Position numbers and translations under genes: made by a program. From contig OZ038379.1 of assembly GCA_964036045.1 (NCBI GenBank), forward strand, positions 105,912,025 through 105,976,024: a stretch of 64,000 nucleotides of DNA, in the 5' to 3' direction. Position 1 is the first letter of the stretch. Each line of letters begins with the position of its first letter. Positions 1-10,102 of the stretch are shown here, in pieces. This DNA comes from Eutreptiella sp. 'Long Island Sound 2002' (Eukaryota; Euglenozoa; Euglenophyceae; Eutreptiales; Eutreptiaceae). The notes below the pieces were generated by a model. The model searched no databases. It had not been told where the DNA came from and saw only the letters and a program-made list of their open reading frames with translations.

Positions 1-480
1 CGTGGACCGCGCCTCGGGGAGCACAGCCGTTCGCCACTGGCGGAAGCGTAGTCGGCGGAAATCCGCCATCCAGGACAAGTGGTAGACCGCCTGTTGCGCT
101 TCTACGTACCACCGCGCCGTGTGTTCCTTGTAGAGGAAGTACGCTTGCCGGCACAAGTGCTCATGGTGGTGTGCCAAGAAGAGGGACTTCTGTGTGATGG
201 CTTGCCGGGCGAGTGCCTGCGCCACCTCTTCCAGACAGAGCCGTGCGGCTTGCATTTGGGCGTGTAGCATGACCCGCCTGGCCTGTTCCAAGAAAGGTCC
301 GGCATGTATTTCACGAGACTCGCGCGGCGGTGAGGCCGGAGCCTGTGCCGGTGGCGGCGACGGTTCTCTGGGCCGTTTGCGCGGCGGTGCTACATGGTGG
401 TGCCGGGCCATGGCCTCCAAGACCCACATGCGCTCAGCACTGGCGACTGCTTGTGTCAATTGCCACCGAAGTTCCTCCAT
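1..480 (-). CDS. LINE copy A C-terminal helical region (partial)
   Basis: Open from an ATG at 480 to the window edge (160 codons, no stop). The first third carries a Pro/Arg stretch (KRPREPSPPP); the rest is Ala/Gln/His-rich and predicted helical, with several aromatic residues. It corresponds to the C-terminal part of the copy B ORF at 32,904-33,935, where this region is fused to the zinc motif. In copy A the matching frame (residues like RNIWNHV, cf. RNLRNHV in copy B) is out of frame with the RNase H ORF, so a small indel just upstream of about 575 split what was one reading frame. Function unknown; in a LINE, an RNA- or DNA-binding tail is a guess. Confidence 0.5.
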   Translation of the reverse strand, partial: MEELRWQLTQAVASAERMWVLEAMARHHHVAPPRKRPREPSPPPAQAPASPPRESREIHAGPFLEQARRVMLHAQMQAARLCLEEVAQALARQAITQKSLFLAHHHEHLCRQAYFLYKEHTARWYVEAQQAVYHLSWMADFRRLRFRQWRTAVLPEARST

Positions 481-539
481 CGTGGGCGCAGTATCTGTGA
501 AATGTGGCTCTGATCGCGGCGGGATCAACAAAACACCTC

Positions 540-1854
540 TCACGTGGTTCCAAATGTTGCGGTAGGTTTAGCTACCTGCGGCAGGGCCCTAGCAACAGGT
601 GGGACGATGTGCGTGGGCCGCTTATTGCTGACGAAAGTTGGGGCGTGTTGCAGCTTGTCAACGACCCACGCCTGCAATCGCTGGAATACGTTGAAGTGCC
701 ATGTGGCAACTACCACCCTCCAGTGCGCCTGGACTGGAAGGAAGGATCGTTGAAGGGAGTGTGGGAACTGCAAGCGGGTGCACATGCGCAGTTCGTCTGC
801 GGACGCCGTTTGTCGCCACTTGGTTGCCTCCGGTTTCCATGTCTCCCATGCGTCGCTCCAAATGTCCCAAAACCGGGATTCGGAGGGGCATGACAAGAGG
901 CACTCCTGCACTGCGAGGCCATGGCGCTGTCCACACCGTGGGCACAGCACCGGCCCGGTTTCCCAGGGTGCCCCATACCCCGGCCATCGCAGTGTCCCCC
1001 ACAGCCATGGACCCCACTTATCTCGGTTGACCGCGCGCAAAGGCAGCCATGACGTCCAATGTGCCTCGGGTACCAGCTTCTGGGGGCGTGATTTGATGAT
1101 CCACTTACGGGCAGGGGACGGCATTACATGGCTGTTCAAGAGGATATCCGCGGGCGATGTGCTGCCCAGACCACGGCAAGGGTGCATAGTACTGCCCGCT
1201 CGGGCTGTGAGGTCGGCCAATTCGTTGCCAATCCTGTCGTGATAATCTTGCAAACTATGCGCCTTTTTAGGGTCCCGATGCCCACGTGCCCAACGTACTT
1301 GGATTGCCTTGGTGGAGATAAGCTGGTACGCTGAGTCGTGCAAATCATAGTCGGACGATTGTGGGCTGGGTGGCTTGGAGACGCATCGGGCCGCAGCCCG
1401 GTTGTCAAGCACGATAAACCCCCGGTTGGGCTAGGCACGCCGCGATCCATACGCCATACATTTCAGCCCTATAAATTGTTTGCGGGCCCGGTACTCTCGC
1501 CTGGATGCGCATAGGTCCGTTGACCACCCCTGTGCCAGCACGCCCTCCCAACAGGGTGCCGTCGCTGTACCACGTCGACCCCGTGGGTTGCCCCTGCTGG
1601 TGCCAGGCACGGCCTGATTGCTCAACGTTGGGTTGCACGGGACTAGTGCTGCTCTTGGGACGCAGGGATTGGAGGTACTGGTGGGGTACAAGCGACTCAA
1701 ACCTGCAATCATCGGAGTCCTCATCATCGAAGGGTGACTCGAGGTCATCGTGGGCCCGTTTGGGTGCCTTTCGACCTGTCCATTGGCCGACGCGAGGGAG
1801 GCGCCCCATTTCCATACCAAAGGACAGCAAGATTTTGCGGTACTTCTCCACCAT
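540..1854 (-). pseudogene. LINE copy A RNase H domain and zinc motif
   Basis: Two overlapping frames (1405-1854 and 540-1412) together give a type I RNase H: YSDGT (first Asp), RAEMYG (Glu), LDNRAA (Asp) and GNELADL (last Asp). So all four catalytic acids are visible, but a frameshift separates the second from the third near 1,405-1,412. Downstream is a Cys-rich stretch CPRCGQRH followed by CLLSC, resembling the C-terminal zinc motif of ingi-type elements. RNase H would remove template RNA during target-primed reverse transcription. Copy B has the same arrangement at 33,936-34,850, supporting homology. Confidence 0.75.
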
Positions 1855-1869
1855 GTGTGGGAGATGACC

Positions 1870-3208
1870 TCAGTTGGTATAGCTCGTCATAGGCCTGTGT
1901 GGAACTCGCAAGGCCCGTTGGACTAGCTGGATAAGGGCACATAAACCGGCCCAGGATGCGCTGTGGAGGCCCAGTCCCCCTTCCGTGACGTCCGTGTAGA
2001 GGCGGTACTGCAGGTACTTTTCCACGCGGGGAGCCTGAAGGACAAACTCTTTGAAGGCGGTCTCCATGCGGTTGCCCCAACGCACATCCCACATAAAGAG
2101 ACTCTTATACACCCACCTGGGGATGAGTACGGAATTGACGATTTGTGCCCGCTCAAAGCTTGTCAACGGGAGGATGGTGTATGCGGCTACCTGAGCTTGT
2201 AGGGCGGCGAAGAGCGCATCCCTAGCCTTACCCCTATACCCTACACCAGCGATGGTGTGGCCCAAGTAGGCGAACATGGGATCCTTGAAGTCGAGGCGAT
2301 GCTGTCCCCACTAGATGTGCTTTGCCTGCTGGGCACCCCCTAAGGTAGCGCCCGAGGACCATGGTCTGTGGAAGTGATACACTTCTGTCTTGTTGGGATT
2401 GAACTGGATCCCAATCTGGGACCCCCAAGCAGAGAGGTCGGTGAGGAGTCGTTCCAATTCAAAATAATCTTTGACGATGATGGCAATATCGTCAACATAA
2501 ACGAATCTGTCCGGGTACTTGGCGATCAAACGCTTGATCAACAACTCATATACAATAGCGAACAAGAGCGGGGAGCAGGGGCATCCTTCTTTGACGCCCC
2601 GCGTGGGCTTGAAATAAATCCGTTCTCCTTGTATGTCCGTGTATGTGTCAATATGTGCATAGATCGTGCGGAAGGCGTTCACACAGTTCGGCGGGAGCCC
2701 GGCATGGTTCAAGATGGAGAAAATGACCTCATGGATTGTGGACGGGAAGGCTTTGGCAACATCCAACAAAACAACAAAAGGCTCCCGGCCCTCCATTTCG
2801 TGCTCATGGAGGGAGTTGACTAAGTTTGCAGCTTGCTCAGTTGCGGTGTGCAAAGGCCTTGACCCATACCGCTCGGGGCTAGCAACCTGGTCCACGAGGC
2901 GCTGCAGACGGGGCATACAGCTTCATGATAACACGATATATACTGTTGGTCACGGCAATGGGTCGATAATTCTCGGGGCGGTCAGGATCCCCTTTCCTGT
3001 ACATCAACACCACCTCAGAGCGCAGCCAATGCTGCGGGATATCTCCTGTTCTCCATACTTCCAGCACCACCTCATACAACGTGTGTAGCGTATCGTCTGG
3101 CAGCATACCCAGCAAGCGGTGCAGAACCCCATCAGGGCCCACGGCTTTCTTGCGCTTGCCCATACGTACCCTTTTGAACTCATCGAAGCTTGGTGGGTCA
3201 TCGATCAT
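1870..3208 (-). pseudogene. LINE copy A reverse transcriptase
   Basis: RT core in LINE order: AVGPDGVLH (finger), VVLLDVAKAFPS (motif A Asp), GVKEGCPCSPLLF (motif B), FVYVDDIAII (catalytic DD), then AYLGHTIAG (LINE-type motif after the palm) and a thumb/connection segment to 1870. A frameshift near 2,915 separates the finger part (2879-3208) from the palm part (2311-2916); a TAG at 2311-2313 sits between palm and thumb in the same frame. The frame ends with TGA at 1870-1872 and stays open beyond it into the RNase H region. Copy B's RT (34,884-36,293) aligns over the full length. Confidence 0.85.
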
Positions 3209-3214
3209 GTGCCC

Positions 3215-4663
3215 CTATGGGATGAGCTGTGGGATGAGTGCTTCAATGGCCGCCATGTCATAGGGGGCGTTGCCACTGAAGTTGGCCAGCAAAGCGCGCG
3301 CCAGGTCCGGATTGGGTTGCTTTTGCGTGGGCTTCAATGGTCCGCGGGTCCAATTTTTGGTCAAGCGGAAGAATACCCCATCCTTGTGGAGGGCAGCATG
3401 ACACATGGTATAGAGGCGCTTGTTGGCCACTTTGCGCAGCTCCTGCGCAATGCACTTCTTGACCACTTCGAAGTGTTTGTGCCACTGTTGTGTGTTAGTT
3501 TTGAGACGGGTCCGCTTGGTGCGCTTCCCCTGTCGAATGACGGTCTGCGCCACCGCCTTGAGGACCGCAGCAGCGCGTGATACTGCGTCCATTGGGGTGT
3601 CTTGCCCGGCGAGTATGTGTTGTGTCTCCTGCACGGCGGCTCGCTCTTGCCGCACATTCCACTTCTTGGCAGGGTGCGTGGCTTTGATGAAGGACTCACG
3701 GTCCATGGAGGTGAGGCCTGTAGTCATTAGGACGAGCCGGTGGTCGGAGGTGGGCATGGCGACAGTATGGTACGTCATGGGGCTAACATTCCCCCAGCAC
3801 CGCAAAGAGACCAAGATGGCATCCAGGCGGTGGCACCCTCTGGTGTGTCCCGCCTGTACAGACCCATTGGGGCATAGTTCGTGCAGCAAGTCGTATAGAC
3901 GGCGGTTCAGAAGGTCATCGTGCCAAAACCGACTTGTGGTGTTGCTCCAAATGGAGTCGTTGAAGTCGCCCATGAGTACATTGTATGTCTGTATGTGTGT
4001 CTCAACGAAGGCATCTTGCCTCTTCTTGGTGGCTGCAGTTTGGAGTCCATAGTAGTTGAGGACCCGTAGTCGTGGCTTGTTGGGAAGCTGCAAAGTAAGT
4101 CCGAGAAAGGTCCCGTCTGGGTCTGCACAAAGCGAGGCACGTTGATTGCCGTCCTTGGGCACGAAGTGGTCCATTGTGTTGCGGACCAGGAATGCCACCC
4201 CATTGATGGTCCCAGACGGGTGTGGGTGATAGTAGATCTGCCACTCGGGGAAGGTTAATGTTGTTGCCACCTCTATGTTGGGGAAGGTAGGCTTAACTTC
4301 TTGTAAGCCGACAACGGCGAGGCGCAAATCGGACAAGAGCTGCACGATGGTGACCCATCGGTCCCAATCAACCGTGGGGCCCACAATATTGAAGGATGCC
4401 CACCCGAGGCCATCGCCACTTGGTTGCGTGCAACCGGCAGCAGACTTGACCAATCCCTTGTTCAGTGCGGTATACACGGCAGCCCTTTGACCACTCGAGG
4501 GCCCAGGGTTGAGCTCGATGTCTCCCCCAAGCAACAGTAGAATGGCTTCCCGCGGCTTGCAGGGGCCCAGGTGCCCCACGAAGATACGTCTTATAAACGA
4601 GCCAACTGAAAGGCCGCCCCCTGTCCCAGACCCGGTAAATGCGCGCCCCACGATGTTCCCATC
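3215..4663 (-). pseudogene. LINE copy A 2A motif and APE endonuclease
   Basis: After a short N-terminus and a hydrophobic run (AILLLLG) comes a 2A-like GDIELNPGP, followed by an exonuclease-endonuclease-phosphatase fold: ASFNIVG, VVGLQEVKPTF (catalytic Glu), GDFNDSIW (Asp/Asn), RLDAILV and TSDHRLVLM (C-terminal SDH). This endonuclease nicks target DNA to prime reverse transcription. The rest (about residues 300-478) is a basic linker to RT. The only break before RT is a TAG at 3215-3217; the same frame continues into RT. The N-terminal start is not an ATG (GTG at 4651; TGA just upstream at 4661-4663), as expected if it was released from a polyprotein. Confidence 0.85.
4499..4522 (-). other. 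2A-like ribosome-skipping motif (A-3)
   Basis: Encodes DIELNPGP directly after hydrophobic LLLLGG, a full match to the 2A signature D-x-E-x-N-P-G-P. It lies upstream of the endonuclease, the place where L1Tc/ingi elements carry a functional 2A. Known 2A peptides stop peptide-bond formation between the last Gly and Pro, releasing the upstream product. Confidence 0.85.
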
Positions 4664-4803
4664 TCATGCCATGGGCCCACCATGTGCGTCGGGGCGAACG
4701 GCGCCTCACCCGTGATGGTCCGACGTACCATGTGATCCCGCGTCCTGCCCCCTCTACGACGAGCTCATGAATATCGAGTAGCAGTGAATGCCGCATGACG
4801 TGG

Positions 4804-7681
4804 CTAACACAACCCTCCATGGAGACGAGGAGGCACAGGACCCACAGGTAGAATCCCAGCGTGCCCCAAGACTGGGGTCACTTGCGTGCTGGTTTGGGTA
4901 CACCCCACCGTGCGGGTGTGGGCGGTTTGGGCTTTACAAATGGTTTGGGGGCCGGGGCAGCCAGCTGTGGCTTGGAGGCACTGGTCTTGATCGTAAGGTC
5001 GCCGGCGGGGGAGGCCGTAGGTCAGCGCGTGTCCATGCGGAGACGGGCGTCCTGGGCTTCCGTTTTGGCACGCTTCAGCTGGAGGAGAGGATATTCTGTA
5101 TCCCATTGCATCAGTTTCTCTTGCGCGTCCATGGCGGGTTCGTGGAGACGTGTCGTCTTGAGGTGCTCATCATGCAGTTGTGCCATGGCCTCCTTGGCTC
5201 CCAAGAACTTCGCAGCGTACTGGAGGCGATGCGGAAGACGGACCGGCGAGGAGTCCGGGACCACATCCAACAACATGGAATCGATGCGGTCCCGGATTAG
5301 AGCATCCTGGGTAGAGTCGCCCGTGGTACATTGGAGGACTCCAGTTTAACTTTAAGGAACTGCCCTGCCGCAAGACCCGCACTTTGGGGGTTTTCGTGGG
5401 TGGCCCTCACATAATGCACGTAAGTGGGTTCCATGTAGAAGCTAGGCTCCTCGGCCAACGTCAAGCACCGACCACTCGCAATTCATACTCGGAGAGTCCC
5501 AGCGATGCTCCCCAAAAGATCTCCGTAGCGTGCGAGCGGTCGGGGTTCGGGAGCAGGGCTCGTGCCTTGACTGCCGCGTAGCCCCATTTACTCCATGACA
5601 CCCCTCCCAACATCATGTCGTTGGTGAGCACGTTTTGCGCTTCGTAATGGTTGATTTGTTTCAACACAGAGGCGAGTGTAAGGCGGTCTAGGGTCGTCTT
5701 GAACTGCACCATCAACCGATAATTGTCCACGGGCTTCATCCCCACAACATGCTCCATGAGTGTGCCCTGAATCAACTAGTGATTCTGGCGGAAATCCCGT
5801 ATAATATCCTCGTAAGAGGAGATTTTGTCTTCTTTTTCCACCCGAAAGCGCTGACGCACAATCCAAAGCTCGCGTGCCGATTCGTTGATGATGAAGGGGC
5901 CCACTAGCTGGTCATCTTGTTTGTATCTAGGCTCCGCTGCCTCGGCCACCACTCGCGTGGCCTTGGCCACCAGTCGTCTTGGGAGGCGGCCCTCGTATGC
6001 CGTGGATTGAGACCGCGACCGGGCCTCCATAGCCCCCATGAACGGGAAGCTATGTCTCTTTCGTTGAGGAACTTGAACATGCGATGAAGCTTGTTGACTT
6101 TCATGGCTTCCAGGAATTCCAGGACAACCATATGCGTGTCCTCCTCAATGGCGAACTTTCCGCCATCTTGTATGTTCACGTAAAAAATCATCGTGGTCCA
6201 GGTTTTGCACGTCCAACTTACAACTCTCAACGGCCTCCACAGGTCGCCACTCGGCCGAGTTATCCAACAGGACACCCATGAGGGGGAGCGGTTCAGCAAA
6301 TCCAGGGGCAAAGGTCTCATCACCGGTCCACCCATCATACTTTGCGTTCACCGTGCCCGTCCACTTTGTGACCCCGGCCGGATATCTGTTGGCTGCACGA
6401 AGCGAGGGTCTTTCGACTTGCTCTAGACGCAGTGTGGCAATGGCCGAGTCCCGGTTTTTGTTGGCCACGTACACCATGAGTAGACGCTTACGCGCATGCG
6501 CTTTATGCCCTTGGGCCAGCACATCTACCATTTCCCGGATGGTGTCGTCCTCCGCACCGCCCCACACCACAGGCGTTGCGTTGGGCCTGTTTTGTGCCTC
6601 CATGAATCCCTTTTATGTCCCCTGTTCCTCCGGGAGGACGAGGACTCCGGTCCGATTGGTGAGGTCCCCGTAGTAGGGATCCGGATTTTGGGTGACCTCG
6701 GTGTGTAGGATGCACCGTTGTGCATGTATTGGCATGGCGTTGTGGAATACGGTGTGGATGCCGTCGCTGCCGTATTCCACTGTAACGTCATAATGGGCGA
6801 GGATGTCCTCCGCTAACCCTAACCCGTGGATTTCAAAATGCCGTGGTGACAATTCGTGACTTTGCGCTCCGGCCTGGAAGTCAAGTACGACCGCATGCCC
6901 CTCTGGAGCCGCCTAAGTTGCACGAGGTAACTCCCCAGTGCTGGTTCCGTCTGCTTCAATTCTTCTTCCTCCAACCCTGCTACAGCGGGGCGGGTCACAT
7001 ACGTGGGGGATTGACGTGCTCCGTCTTCCATGGCTTGGTCGTGTGATTGCACTTGGATGATAGACTCCAGCTGGCCATGGACAATGGTGCGCAGCATGTC
7101 AGACGTGTCGGCGGCGTACGCGGCCAATTCTTCAAGGATGTGTTGTGCCACCGGCACGGGTATTGCCAAGAAGGTGACCTCGGTGTCCGCCACCCAAGAT
7201 TGCTCGTGTGACTCCGGAAGTAAGGATTCCACCGCGAAGATGCGGTGGTCCCACCTCTCCGCATTGAGCTTGACGTGTCCTTGGAAAATGAGCCCTAACC
7301 AACCAGGGTCGGTGGGTTTGGTGAGTGTCATGTCAGGCGGGACCCGAAGGTACACACACTCGTCGAGATCAGCGGTGACCGCCGCCACGACCCACGACAC
7401 CTCGTTGGGGAAGCGGTACTGGCGAAGATCGCCCATGGCCTCCTTAAATGCCGCGTTATCGATGCACTGCACGGGCGGTCGAGCCGATAGGGGTCCAGTG
7501 GCCCAAGTGATGGGCAGCCATCCAAGGCTGCGCCCATCTCTAGAGGATACAACTCCGTTGGCTCTGCGCCGTCGATACCTCCAGAGGGATCTCTCGTCGG
7601 CGTGAACTGGAGTTGCATGGGGTCTAATTCCACAGACTCGAGACCCAAGTGTCCGGGGGATCCGGGTGGCGTGGGGGATGT
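4804..7681 (-). pseudogene. LINE copy A ORF1-like region (multiply frameshifted)
   Basis: No single frame is intact. Fragments match the intact copy B ORF1 (37,894-39,474) and its upstream part: 6613-6852 (SDGIHTV, cf. SDSIHTV in copy B), 6145-6603, 5776-6039 and 5461-5775 (KPVDNYRLMVQF, cf. RPVDSYRLPIQF). The region lies between the second and third 2A-like motifs, so it would be its own processed product. It is acidic/helical with no domain I recognise; the nucleic-acid chaperone role of other LINE ORF1 proteins is an analogy only. Confidence 0.55.
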
Positions 7682-7705
7682 GGGGCCCGGGTTGCGCTCC
7701 ACGTC
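7682..7705 (-). other. 2A-like motif (A-2)
   Basis: Encodes DVERNPGP after IPVVQCG, again matching D-x-E-x-N-P-G-P. A proline run (nine Pro) lies about 30 residues before it. It separates the RING module (upstream) from the ORF1-like region (downstream). Confidence 0.8.
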
Positions 7706-8230
7706 GCCACATTGTACCACCGGAATATGGGAGTTGCGGCGGTAAGGAACTGGCGTAGGGGGTCCAGGAGGCGGTGGTGGTGGTGGTGGGGGTGCGGTGG
7801 ATGATGTCGCTGAGTCGAGTGCATGGCTCAGAATTGCTCGCTTGCTCTCGTGGAACACCCTCTCTGTCAACCTGAAGAAGTGTTGTAGGTGGCGTGTACA
7901 CTCGTGCACATGTAGATCCGCATACGACCCCAGCGAAGTCTCGCGCACCGCGGGGAAGTGCACCTCAAAATGGAGCTGGAGGCGTGTCCATTTTGAATCC
8001 ACCAGATCTTGTAATACAGTTCGCATAAGGAGTGCGCTGTCGCCCGGGGAGGAAGGGGAGGCCGAGGAAACCCCCCCAGACGAGTGCGTTGGATTGAAGT
8101 CCACTTCGGGATATTCTGTGTCAAGGTCCATGTAATCTTCGTCTCCGGGCGGGGTCCCTGTGGGGGCGGGGGGTGGTTCTTGGAGGTGCCCTGTGAGTCC
8201 ATGGGATGCGCATCGCCATGGGCATCCTTG

Positions 8231-8276
8231 AACCCGGGGGTCATATGCGCATAAACCCGGGGGTCATATGCGCATA
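8231..8276. repeat. 23-bp perfect tandem duplication
   Basis: Two exact copies (8231-8253 and 8254-8276) beginning AACCCGGGGGTCATATG. Since 23 is not a multiple of three, the duplication shifts the reading frame inside the RING-like block of LINE copy A. Confidence 0.95.
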
Positions 8277-9441
8277 GAGTGCACAACCGGTGCAGCGGGT
8301 GACACGGCAGCGGGAACAGCAAGACATCCTCGTAGCACAGAGGGCAACGCTCGAGGTCTTGTCTCAGAGCTTCAATGGAGTATTGGCCCCCTCCCGATCC
8401 ATCAAGCGAAGACACCTCTCCATGTTCGCCATGGGCCTCCCCGAGCTGAAGCAATGAGGACCTTGGTGAGGCATGAGCTTTCGCAGGGGTCAAGAGTTCC
8501 TCCGGGCGATAGAACAGATCGGTAGGAAGCCGTCCCTAGCTGGAGCCACCTTGTGCATCCGTAGGGGGTGGGGGCCCCACAAGGTGGTGTAGCAACCCGG
8601 CGGGGAGCCATCCCCAGTCGGGATCATCTGTATCCGTTTGACTTGGGACGAGATATGCAACCGGGTCTTGTTGTCGTTGGACATCTCCGCACTGGTGAAC
8701 CAGAACTTGCGGCCCATGATTGGCCGTCGGCCGTTGGTCCATGTGGCAGCCGATGCGGAGCTGCGGGGAGTGTGCAGCCCGTGGTCGCTCGGGTTGTGGC
8801 AAGTCCCGCGGTGGCGGTTCGCGTTGTGCACACCCAGTCAGAAAGGAGGTAGTGCCTGATGCAGGGGTGGATGACGATGCTGCTGCTTGCGCGTCAGTTT
8901 CAACATCGAGGCCAGGTACCGGTGCCGGTGCCATCCCTTCATGGACGTCGAGACCCCAGAGGTGGTAGCCACATGTGCTGCAGCATAGTGAATAGAAATC
9001 TCGAATGCCGCATCGTGAACACTGGATGTCTAGACCTCCTGCGGGGGTCATCGGTGATCCGGGGCTGTGAACCTCGGTGGTGTCCGTCGTTGGGCTAGCT
9101 GGGACGCTCGGGGCAGTTTTGCTGTCCCTAGGTGGTGTGCAGAGCACCGCGCCATGCATCTCGCCCGGGAGGGCATTGTGGTCGACATGGCACTGTTGCA
9201 GCAGGTGATGGTGGAGTGCCACTAGAGACGAGACCTTTGTATTGATGGAAGCCGTGCCGCGCAAAAGCTGCGAGATGTCTCCAATAGTGGTGAGGTCATT
9301 CCACGGCCGGGTAGGATTGGGTGGTTCCGGGAGTGTTGGTCCTGTGACCCCGGCCTGTGGCTCCGGCGGATACGTGGTGGTAATGCGACCACTTGGATGC
9401 CCTAGAACCCGTGACCCTGAGAGAATTTGCTGGGTGGGGTG

Positions 9442-9465
9442 TGGTCCCGGGTTTGCCTGTACATC
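9442..9465 (-). other. 2A-like motif (A-1, variant)
   Basis: Encodes DVQANPGP after WHHDVVQDG. The usual Glu is Gln, so activity is less certain than for A-2 and A-3. The upstream pattern W-x-x-D-x-x-Q-x-G-D is shared with the copy B motifs at 41.7 and 40.5 kb. Confidence 0.7.
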
Positions 9466-10102
9466 CCCATCTTGTACCACGTCGTGGTGCCACGTTGTTG
9501 ACTGTGGAGGGGGAGGGGGTGCCGACTGGAACGCCAATCCCATGTAGTGCAAGGCATGCAAAAATCCCAAGCGGATGCAATCTGATAGACGAAGAATGTC
9601 ACCGCGGAGGTCATAAGAACGTGCTGAGTCGTGCTGGTTGTGGTCGACACAATACGACGGATACTTGCTGCCTCGAAACAACCGCCACCTGTATCGAGAG
9701 GTCCCCGACCTTTGGAGGGTAGGGGCCGTACCCCTGTTGCAACCAATACCATGAGGCATAATATAAGATGATGTGATAGAATGAGAACTCGGTGGGGCAG
9801 GAGGCGTGGGCCCGCATCCGCTGGCGAAACCGGAGTGAAAAGGGTCACCTTAATTACTGCCCGCATGGCATGGCCCTCCCGAGTGGGCCCTTCTGCCGCT
9901 TGCGACGAGGGCCTCCTCACTCCTGCGAAAACGGAGGACAGTGAGTGAAAGGGGGAAGCGGCATAGGATACAACGGGGTGCAAACATGTCTCATGCACCC
10001 AAGTTTTCGTATGTCTTGTGTGCGAGCTGCTAGCCTGCGACAAGAAGGAGTCGTGGAGTGCAACCATGTCCCGGTAGGAGGGAAGGGCGGAAGGAATGGC
10101 AG

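Larger units (their letters stand above)
7706..9759 (-). pseudogene. LINE copy A zinc-ribbon/RING module
   Basis: The frame from 9759 contains the first 2A-like motif, then a Cys cluster (CSRCGIRDFY, CCSTCGYHL) at about 8,950-9,025, a TAG at 8536-8538, and then in the same frame a RING-like block: ERCPLCYEDV, LPCHPLHRLCTLCAYDP. The last Cys pair (CPWRC in the other frame) is pushed out of frame by an exact 23-bp tandem duplication at 8231-8276; beyond it the frame at 7328-8131 continues to the next 2A. Copy B has the cognate block at 41,428-41,538. RING domains usually bind E2 enzymes in ubiquitin transfer; activity here is inference. Confidence 0.65.
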
